The notes under the pieces are model-generated. The model worked only from the letters and a program-made list of their open reading frames with translations. It made no database searches and was not told the origin of the DNA. A DNA stretch of 64,000 nucleotides from the NCBI RefSeq assembly GCF_023650955.1, contig NZ_CP098039.1:1674001-1738000 (forward strand), read 5' to 3'. This DNA comes from Thermosynechococcus sp. HN-54 (GTDB lineage Bacteria; Cyanobacteriota; Cyanobacteriia; Thermosynechococcales; Thermosynechococcaceae). Position numbers and translations under genes: made by a program. Within the stretch, counting starts at the first letter, position 1. Every line of letters starts with the position of its first letter. Shown here one piece after another: positions 57,979 through 64,000 of this stretch.

Positions 57979-59454
57979 ATGACCTTGACTGACGTGACTG
58001 ATCTCATTTCCATCACTACTGAACCGCGCTCCAATAGCCAACTGCTCGCCACGATTGAGGTTTCGGGGGCGCACTCCCAACAGGTGTATAACCAAGTGGT
58101 CAATGATCTCCTTCGCCAGACACAGTTGCCCGGATTTCGCAAGGGCAAAGCCCCTCGGCAGCTTGTCTTACAGCAAATTGGCAAAGAGCGGCTGCGCTAT
58201 GTGGCCATGGAAAAACTGATTGAGGATACCGTCAAAGCCGCCGTCGAAAAGAACAATATCCCCTATCTAGGTAACCTCGAACTCCAAGGGGACATTACAG
58301 AGTTACTGAACCAATTTCAGCCCGGCGACAACTTTTCTTTCAGCGTCACGTTTGATGTCGACCCAGAAGTGACAGTCACAGCCTACAAAGGGCTAACCAT
58401 TGAGTACAATCCCGTCACCTACAATCCCGAAACTGTCGAGAAGCTCTTGCAGCGGCACCAACGGGAGCATGCCACCCTCATTCCCGTCGAAGACCGGCCA
58501 GCTCAGTGGGGCGATGATGTCACCCTAAAACTGGTCACCAAAGATGAACATGGGGAGGTGGTGAAGGAACTCTCAGCAGATGAACTGCCCCTGTCCCTCG
58601 ATGAAGAGCAACCCTTTTTGCTCAAGGAGATTCCTGCTGCTGTTGTCGGCATGAGTGTCGGTGAAGCGAAAACGGTGACGGTGTCTGTTGCCGAGGAAGC
58701 AAAGGAGGGGAAAGCAGAGACCCCCAAACAATTGACCGCTGAGATTGAACTTTTAGGGATTAAAGCACCGGAACTGCCCCCCCTAGACGATGCCTTTGCC
58801 GCTGAGCACAGTGAATTCAGCACGATGGCAGAATTGCGGGCTTATTTGGAGCAAAATCATCAGGAGCGAGCTGAAAACCAAGATAAGAAGGCCAAAGAAG
58901 CTGCCCTCATTGATACTCTCATTGCCCAAAATCCAGTTGAATTGCCAAAAACCCTGATCCGTAAAGAAGCAGATGTGAAGGTGCGGACAACGCTGATGCA
59001 AATTCAGTCCCAAGGCATTGATCTCAACAAGATCATGACCGAGGAACTCTACGAAAAAATGCGTCAAGAGGCAGAGCCAGGGGCTGCTAAGGAGGTGCAC
59101 TCCCGTTTATTGTTGAGGACGATCGCTCGTCAAGAGGGCATTGAACCCAGCCCCGACGCAATTGAGGAACGGCTGAACCGCTATAAAGAGGCGTTGGGTA
59201 ACCAAACAGCCAAGGATCTGGAACGACTCCGCGAATTTGCCCACGATGAAGTGCAGCAGGAGGAAGCCCTCAACTGGCTCCTAGAGCAAAATACATTTCA
59301 GCCAACCAAGTCCGCCCCCACCACTGATCAGCCCACAGCAACTGCTGAAGCGCCAAAAGAGACTCCCGTGGAACCTGAGACCACGGTCGAAAAAACAGCG
59401 AAGCCTTCAAAACGCTCTGGGAAAAAAGAAAGTTCTGTCCCATCCCAAGAATAG
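57979..59454 (+). CDS. tig: Trigger factor
   Basis: Ribosome-bound chaperone and peptidyl-prolyl isomerase that meets nascent chains. The 491-residue protein has the ribosome-docking loop [10 protein letters not shown] (51-60), the PPIase domain (about 165-255, [14 protein letters not shown] onward), a helical arm domain and a low-complexity tail of about 60 residues rich in Pro, Thr, Lys and Glu, longer than in E. coli. ATG 57979 with GAAGGGG upstream. It begins the conserved tig-clpP-clpX order. Confidence 0.96.
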   Translation: MTLTDVTDLISITTEPRSNSQLLATIEVSGAHSQQVYNQVVNDLLRQTQLPGFRKGKAPRQLVLQQIGKERLRYVAMEKLIEDTVKAAVEKNNIPYLGNLELQGDITELLNQFQPGDNFSFSVTFDVDPEVTVTAYKGLTIEYNPVTYNPETVEKLLQRHQREHATLIPVEDRPAQWGDDVTLKLVTKDEHGEVVKELSADELPLSLDEEQPFLLKEIPAAVVGMSVGEAKTVTVSVAEEAKEGKAETPKQLTAEIELLGIKAPELPPLDDAFAAEHSEFSTMAELRAYLEQNHQERAENQDKKAKEAALIDTLIAQNPVELPKTLIRKEADVKVRTTLMQIQSQGIDLNKIMTEELYEKMRQEAEPGAAKEVHSRLLLRTIARQEGIEPSPDAIEERLNRYKEALGNQTAKDLERLREFAHDEVQQEEALNWLLEQNTFQPTKSAPTTDQPTATAEAPKETPVEPETTVEKTAKPSKRSGKKESSVPSQE

Positions 59455-59538
59455 TTCGGCATAATGAAAGTGGTGATCCCTACGGAACCAAACCGCTAGT
59501 TACAATTAATTACAAACGAACCGTCATTCTAGGCAACT

Positions 59539-60228
59539 ATGCTGCAATCGCGTTACGACCATCCCCTCAGTGCCATTCTGCGCTCTCCAGCGCTCAACCT
59601 GCCGCCTACCCATGCCAATATTGTGCCGATGGTGGTTGAGCAGTCGGGGCGGGGTGAACGAGCCTTTGACATTTATTCGCGGCTTCTCCGCGAGCGGATC
59701 ATCTTCCTAGGTGGGGGTGCGGGGGATCGCCGAGGCATTGATGATGCGGTTGCTGACTCCATCGTGGCGCAGCTTCTATTCCTTGATGCCGAGGATCCGG
59801 AGAAAGACATTTACCTGTACATCAACTCACCGGGTGGCTCGGTTACAGCCGGCATGGCCATCTACGACACAATGAAGCACATTCGCCCTGATGTGTGTAC
59901 CCTCTGCTTTGGCTTGGCGGCGAGTATGGGTGCCTTCCTACTGTCTGGCGGTACCCCCGGCAAACGGATGGCGCTGCCCCATGCTCGGATCATGATTCAC
60001 CAGCCCCTCGGAGGGGCCCAAGGTCAGGCGGTGGATATTGAAATCCAAGCACGGGAAATTCTTTACCACAAGCGCAAGCTCAATGAACTCTTGTCACAGC
60101 ACACGGGGCAACCCATCGAGCGCATTGAAGCTGATACGGAGCGGGATTTCTTTATGTCCGCTGAAGAGGCCAAGGCCTATGGTCTGATTGATCAGGTGGT
60201 GACGCGGCAGACCCTCCCTAGCCACTAA
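59539..60228 (+). CDS. clpP: ATP-dependent Clp protease proteolytic subunit
   Basis: A 229-residue ClpP with the catalytic triad Ser129 (GLAASMGAF), His154 ([10 protein letters not shown]) and Asp203 (ETERD-type ADTERDFF). The N-terminal 30 residues are longer than in E. coli ClpP. It forms the degradation chamber served by ClpX, encoded 32 bp downstream. Cyanobacteria have several clpP genes; this is the one beside clpX (often called clpP2). Confidence 0.96.
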   Translation: MLQSRYDHPLSAILRSPALNLPPTHANIVPMVVEQSGRGERAFDIYSRLLRERIIFLGGGAGDRRGIDDAVADSIVAQLLFLDAEDPEKDIYLYINSPGGSVTAGMAIYDTMKHIRPDVCTLCFGLAASMGAFLLSGGTPGKRMALPHARIMIHQPLGGAQGQAVDIEIQAREILYHKRKLNELLSQHTGQPIERIEADTERDFFMSAEEAKAYGLIDQVVTRQTLPSH

Positions 60229-60260
60229 GTACACCCTACGTGCAACCCTAGAGGTTCCCT

Positions 60261-61583
60261 ATGGCCAAATATGATACCCACCTCAAGTGCTCCTTTTGTG
60301 GTAAGTTACAGGAACAGGTGCGTAAGCTCATCGCGGGCCCTGGGGTCTATATTTGTGATGAATGCGTAGAACTGTGTAATGAAATCCTCGATGAGGAATT
60401 GGCCACTGTTCCCAATGCGGCGGCTCCCCGTCGAGACTCCACACCGTCGCGATCGCCCCGTAGCACACCCCGCAGTCGTCCCCTCAGTCAGGTACCCAAG
60501 CCTCGGCAAATCAAGGAATTTCTTGATAAGCACGTGGTCGGACAGCACGAAGCTAAGAAAATCCTCTCGGTTGCGGTCTATAACCACTACAAGCGCCTGA
60601 GTCTCTTGGATGGCGATCAACTGGGCGATGATAACGTAGAACTGCAAAAGTCCAATATTCTCCTCATTGGTCCGACGGGTTCTGGCAAAACCCTCTTGGC
60701 TCAGACATTGGCGAAGCTCCTCGATGTTCCCTTTGCTGTCGCCGATGCCACCACCCTCACGGAAGCCGGCTATGTGGGGGAAGACGTGGAAAATATTCTG
60801 CTGCGCTTGCTGCAAACTGCCAATATGGATGTGGAGGAAGCACAACGGGGAATTATCTATATTGATGAGATTGATAAAATTGCCCGCAAAAGTGAAAACC
60901 CCTCAATTACCCGTGATGTTTCCGGGGAAGGGGTACAGCAGGCGCTACTGAAGATGCTGGAGGGGACGATCGCCAATGTGCCGCCTCAGGGGGGTCGCAA
61001 GCATCCCTACCAAGACTGCATTCAAATTGACACGACAAACATCCTCTTTATCTGTGGGGGTGCCTTTGTTGGTTTAGAAAAGACCATTGAGCAGCGGGTG
61101 GGCAAAAAAGCAATGGGCTTTGTCCGCGATGGCGAACCCCTCCCCAAGGAAAAACGCTCTGCGGATATTCTCAAGCAACTGGAACCCCACGATCTGGTGA
61201 AGTACGGCATGATTCCAGAGTTCATTGGCCGTATTCCCGTGGTTGCCGTGTTAGAGCCGCTGGATGTGGCTGCCTTGGCAGAAATTCTCACCCAACCTCA
61301 AAATGCGCTCCTGAAGCAGTACCAAAAACTCATGCGCATGGACAGTGTGGAGCTGCGCTTTGAACCGGCGGCGGTGGAGGCGATTGCCCAAGAGGCCTAC
61401 CGTCGTAAAACCGGTGCCCGTGCCCTGCGCGCCATTGTCGAAGAGATTATGCTGGACGTGATGTACGAACTGCCCTCCCGCAAAGATCTGCGCGAATGTA
61501 TCATCACACCCGAAATGGTGGAAAAACGTTCAACGGCGGAGCTACTTCTGCATCCCTCCTCCCTGCCTACCCTTTCTGCCTAG
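60261..61583 (+). CDS. clpX: ATP-dependent Clp protease ATP-binding subunit ClpX
   Basis: AAA+ unfoldase that feeds proteins to ClpP. The 440-residue protein has the N-terminal zinc finger (Cys10, Cys13, Cys32, Cys35 in LKCSFCGKL and [10 protein letters not shown]), a linker rich in Arg/Ser/Pro, Walker [13 protein letters not shown], Walker [12 protein letters not shown] and sensor-2 [10 protein letters not shown]. Downstream lies the 16-bp HIP1 palindrome AAGGGCGATCGCCCTT (61587-61602), which lacks a T-run and is not counted as a terminator. Confidence 0.97.
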   Translation: MAKYDTHLKCSFCGKLQEQVRKLIAGPGVYICDECVELCNEILDEELATVPNAAAPRRDSTPSRSPRSTPRSRPLSQVPKPRQIKEFLDKHVVGQHEAKKILSVAVYNHYKRLSLLDGDQLGDDNVELQKSNILLIGPTGSGKTLLAQTLAKLLDVPFAVADATTLTEAGYVGEDVENILLRLLQTANMDVEEAQRGIIYIDEIDKIARKSENPSITRDVSGEGVQQALLKMLEGTIANVPPQGGRKHPYQDCIQIDTTNILFICGGAFVGLEKTIEQRVGKKAMGFVRDGEPLPKEKRSADILKQLEPHDLVKYGMIPEFIGRIPVVAVLEPLDVAALAEILTQPQNALLKQYQKLMRMDSVELRFEPAAVEAIAQEAYRRKTGARALRAIVEEIMLDVMYELPSRKDLRECIITPEMVEKRSTAELLLHPSSLPTLSA

Positions 61584-61668
61584 GGGAAGGGCGATCGCCC
61601 TTGGAAGCGGTGATCTACAGAGCAAAACTAGTCGAGCAAGGGAGATCTAACATCATGGCCGTCGAACC

Positions 61669-62343
61669 CTACAGTCCACACCTTTCCACATAGCTGTACA
61701 AAGAGACTAAGTATGGCTCAATGCCCTGTACATTTAGATTGAGAATCAGTTGGCCAAACCACTCCCCAAAGTAGGGCAACGTTCCCTGATGGGTGGTCGG
61801 CGAGGGTTTAAGACGGTTGTAGGTTAGCCAGCGGCCACTCGATCGCCAGCCGAGGCGATCGCCAAAGGCGTTCCACTTCGCTAACTCAGCACCTGTTGTT
61901 GGTCGGCCAACGGTCTGCCAAATCTTGGCTTGCACGCTCAAGCCAAATCGTCCCTGACTGTACTTCAGCCAACGCTGATCAATCTCCTTCAGGACATCAC
62001 AGGGAACACGTGCCAGTTTGATACTGAAAAATGTTGGCGAGAGTGGCTCATTAAGCGCCGGCCCACTTTGGAGGGTTCTGACCTGCCGCTCTACTTCCGA
62101 CACGATGAAAGCCGTTTCGGCATTGGCTGCTAGCCACTGTTGCTGTTGCAGTAGTTTTTCTAAGTTGCTGTAGTCTGCTAAGGCTGGAGGTGTCGGCGCT
62201 AGGGACTGATTTGTTGCAGGAGGCGCTGAGGCACAGGACACCGCAACACTGCTAAAGCTACCCCACCCTAAGAAGCGAATAAACTGTCGTCGCCGTAGTC
62301 TTGGCTGAGGAATTGAGCTAGAAGAACGGGCTGGAGTCGCCAT
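61669..62343 (-). CDS. GUN4-domain protein with Tat-type signal
   Basis: A 224-residue protein. Residues about 60-210 form a GUN4 domain: YSNLEKLLQQQQWLAANAET, VPCDVLKEIDQRWLKYSQGR and the C-terminal tail. GUN4 binds porphyrins and stimulates Mg-chelatase. The N-terminus is unusual: RRRQFIRFLGWGSFSSVAVS followed by CASAPP, a twin-arginine signal with a cysteine that could be lipid-modified, predicting export rather than a cytosolic role. This is probably not the main GUN4 of chlorophyll synthesis. ATG 62343 is 5 bp from the SDR gene's stop on the same strand. Confidence 0.8.
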   Translation of the reverse strand: MATPARSSSSIPQPRLRRRQFIRFLGWGSFSSVAVSCASAPPATNQSLAPTPPALADYSNLEKLLQQQQWLAANAETAFIVSEVERQVRTLQSGPALNEPLSPTFFSIKLARVPCDVLKEIDQRWLKYSQGRFGLSVQAKIWQTVGRPTTGAELAKWNAFGDRLGWRSSGRWLTYNRLKPSPTTHQGTLPYFGEWFGQLILNLNVQGIEPYLVSLYSYVERCGL

Positions 62344-62348
62344 GGTGC

Positions 62349-63068
62349 TTAGAAGAAAATGTGGCTATCGGGCATCAAGCTCAGCTCAAGGGGCACGGCA
62401 TGGGGATCTGTTTCCAAGGTAGCGCGAATGAGACGAGCAACGGTGGCGGGTCGCAGGAGTTTCTGGCGATCAACTTTCAGACTGACGGCATCCCAAAAGG
62501 GAGTATCCACACCGCCAAAGTAGAAAAGACTAAAGCGAATGCCGTAGCGCTTGAGTTCTTCGGCCATACATTTGCTAAAGCCCACCGCGCCAAATTTAGC
62601 GGCACAGTAGGCAGATCCCATGGTCATTGAATGTTTGCCCAGAATGCCGACAACGGTGCAGATATGACCCTGCTGCTGTTCTTTCATGAGTTCGGCCGCC
62701 TGCTGGCTGGTGTAAAAGCAGCCCTTGAGGTTCAGATCTAACATCTGATCCAGTTCAGCAGCCGTAATCTTTTGGTAGGGCTTCAGGAGTCCAGCGCCAG
62801 CGGCATTAATGAGCACATCGAGTCGTCCCTGTTGGCTGCGGATGGCCTCCATCAAGGCGCTCACTTGCTCAGGTTGGGTGATGTCACAGGGCTGAACTTG
62901 GACGGTGACGGCGGGGGGAAGACGATCCGCTAAGGCTTGCAGGCGATCGCCAGAACGGGCCGCCAAGACCAATTTGGCGCCGGTTTCCTTGAGTTCTTCG
63001 ACAACTGCTTGACCAATACCACCGGTAGCACCCACCACCAACACCACACGATTCGTTAAGGCACTCAT
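62349..63068 (-). CDS. Short-chain dehydrogenase/reductase
   Basis: A 239-residue classical SDR: cofactor loop VVGATGGIGQAVVEEL (GxxxGxG), INAAGAGLL (NAG motif) and the catalytic Tyr/Lys in YCAAKFGAVGF with a serine upstream (TMGSAY). Arg after the loop in LAARSGDRL suggests NADP(H). Substrate unknown. Same strand and 5 bp upstream of the GUN4-domain gene. ATG 63068. Confidence 0.9.
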   Translation of the reverse strand: MSALTNRVVLVVGATGGIGQAVVEELKETGAKLVLAARSGDRLQALADRLPPAVTVQVQPCDITQPEQVSALMEAIRSQQGRLDVLINAAGAGLLKPYQKITAAELDQMLDLNLKGCFYTSQQAAELMKEQQQGHICTVVGILGKHSMTMGSAYCAAKFGAVGFSKCMAEELKRYGIRFSLFYFGGVDTPFWDAVSLKVDRQKLLRPATVARLIRATLETDPHAVPLELSLMPDSHIFF

Positions 63069-63231
63069 TTTGTTACATTTCTTTACGTTTACCCTTTGAT
63101 CCTAGCGTTTCTTGCCTCCGTGAGAACTTGGCGGTGGCGGCGGCGATCCAATTTAGAAAGGCGACCCTGTGTTTTGCGTATTAGGATTGAGCCGTTGGTC
63201 TTCTGGCCTAGGTGTGACGGAGTTGGCATCA

Positions 63232-64000
63232 ATGACGCAGCAACCACAACCCCCCTCTACCCTTTGGTCTCGTCAGTGGGGATGGAGAATTATTGGCTTG
63301 GTGGCGCTAGGGGCGATCGCGAGTGGAACACGGGCGTGGTGGTTTGTGTGCTATGAACTAGCTCCTGAAATTGCTCAGCAACTGCAACAGCACCTCAACC
63401 GTCCAGTTGAGATTGGCAACGTACAGCAGGTAGGGCTAAATTTTGTGCGTTTTGGCCCCTCAGCGATTCCCAGCTACACAGGAACAGACGGTACCCGCGA
63501 ATTGGACAATGCCCTCATCAACGGCATTGAGGTGGCGTTTCAGCCATGGCAACTGCTCACGGGTCAAAAGCTGGATATTGACATTACCCTAGATCAGCCC
63601 CAACTCACTGTGGTTCAGGATGCCCAAGGGCAGTGGTGGCGCACAAAATTTCAGCTGCCAAAGGAGGAGCCAACCTTTTTTCAACTGAATCAAGTAAGGG
63701 TGAAGGTGCGGGATGGCTCGGTACTGATTCAACCGTTTGAGCGTTCTGCCTACCTACTGCGCCAAATTCATGGCGGATTGACACTGACGCCCGATCGCCA
63801 GAATTTTGCCCTCAAAGGTCAAGCGGAAGGACAACTGGCCGGGGGTGGCCAATGGCGATTGCAGGGGGACTGGAACCAACCCCAAGAAAGGGGGCAACTG
63901 GATTTGCGCTTCAGCAAGATTCCCTTTGCGCTGGGGAATGAGATTCTGCCAGAGACAATTCGTGTCCAAGGCGGCCAACTGGAGGGACAGGTGCGGGTTC
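63232..64000 (+). CDS. TamB/DUF490-like translocation protein (partial, runs off the window)
   Basis: The frame opens at ATG 63232 and is uninterrupted to the right edge (256 codons seen). It starts with a basic stretch, one N-terminal membrane helix (WGWRIIGLVALGAIASG), and then beta-rich sequence (LQQHLNRPVEIGNVQQVGLN, ITLDQPQLTVVQD) typical of the large TamB/AsmA-like proteins that span the periplasm; chloroplast TIC236 is related. These help outer-membrane biogenesis or lipid transport. GGAG lies about 10 bases upstream of the start. Divergent from the SDR gene. Confidence 0.75.
   Translation, partial: MTQQPQPPSTLWSRQWGWRIIGLVALGAIASGTRAWWFVCYELAPEIAQQLQQHLNRPVEIGNVQQVGLNFVRFGPSAIPSYTGTDGTRELDNALINGIEVAFQPWQLLTGQKLDIDITLDQPQLTVVQDAQGQWWRTKFQLPKEEPTFFQLNQVRVKVRDGSVLIQPFERSAYLLRQIHGGLTLTPDRQNFALKGQAEGQLAGGGQWRLQGDWNQPQERGQLDLRFSKIPFALGNEILPETIRVQGGQLEGQVRV

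Noticed and set aside
60306-60845. 179-codon frame antisense to clpX
   Set aside because: Shadow of a strongly conserved AAA+ gene.
61587-61602. Palindrome AAGGGCGATCGCCCTT after clpX
   Set aside because: It is a HIP1 octamer with flanks; without a T-run it is not evidence for a terminator.

Overview
The window looks like a chromosome segment of a thermophilic unicellular cyanobacterium close to Thermosynechococcus. Supporting this are oxygenic-photosynthesis genes (psbO, ndhM, a high-light-inducible protein, sqdX, nblS, cruF), the split-stator cyanobacterial ATP synthase cluster with both b and b' subunits, and very frequent copies of the HIP1 octamer GCGATCGC. The genus is inferred from gene content and protein sequence recall; no search was run. 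I see no rRNA, tRNA or CRISPR array.

Layout. 1-7 kb: tsaE, trmFO, a CPA2 Na+/H+ antiporter, an OB-fold gene remnant, ndhM, a small hli gene with its own terminator, and a Ser/Thr kinase. 7-17.7 kb: psbO, a fused two-domain ABC ATPase, a Tat-exported PhoX-type phosphatase behind a possible Pho box, ftsW, trpA, a TpsB-type outer-membrane transporter, and the NblS/Hik33 sensor kinase. 17.7-22.5 kb: a GDP-mannose pyrophosphorylase-like protein fused to a catalytically degenerate phosphomannomutase domain, then an AT-rich islet with a family-2 glycosyltransferase and a broken IS4-type transposase. 22.5-27.3 kb: ATP synthase cluster atp1-atpI-atpH-atpG-atpF-atpD-atpA on the minus strand, closed by a strong terminator; the gamma gene does not follow atpA. 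27.3-41.3 kb: mini-RNase III, a STAS protein that seems to start at ATT, photolyase, methionine aminopeptidase, NUDIX hydrolase, hemB, FMN reductase, a fibrillin-family protein, sqdX, midA-like methyltransferase, bifunctional putA, and a tandem pair of secreted paralogues. 41.4-51 kb: priA, cruF, an EcfT/CbiQ-like permease, a KtrA-like K+ channel regulator, small redox and VOC proteins, a class III aminotransferase, a membrane protein and lepB. 51.1-52.9 kb: a gene graveyard. 53-64 kb: a coiled-coil protein, a pentapeptide-repeat protein, gltX, argZ/agrE, tig-clpP-clpX, a Tat-signal GUN4-domain protein, an SDR oxidoreductase and the start of a TamB-like protein.

Functional links. ATP synthase, PsbO, NdhM, Hlip, SqdX and CruF all serve thylakoid energy conversion, and NblS is the sensor family controlling high-light genes such as hli. 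ArgZ/AgrE (arginine to ornithine to proline) and PutA (proline to glutamate) together give a complete arginine-to-glutamate route. tig-clpP-clpX is the usual folding/proteolysis operon.

The most interesting non-housekeeping material is (i) the graveyard at 51.18-52.92 kb, where I can reconstruct by translation a dead HNH-type nuclease, a dead PAPS-reductase/DndC-like sulfur-transfer protein and a dead IS630 transposase, which may be the relic of a defence or DNA-modification module; and (ii) a family of short (about 80-103 bp) intergenic elements with ACAGCCCTT...AAGGGCTGT ends, present in three complete copies and one half copy.
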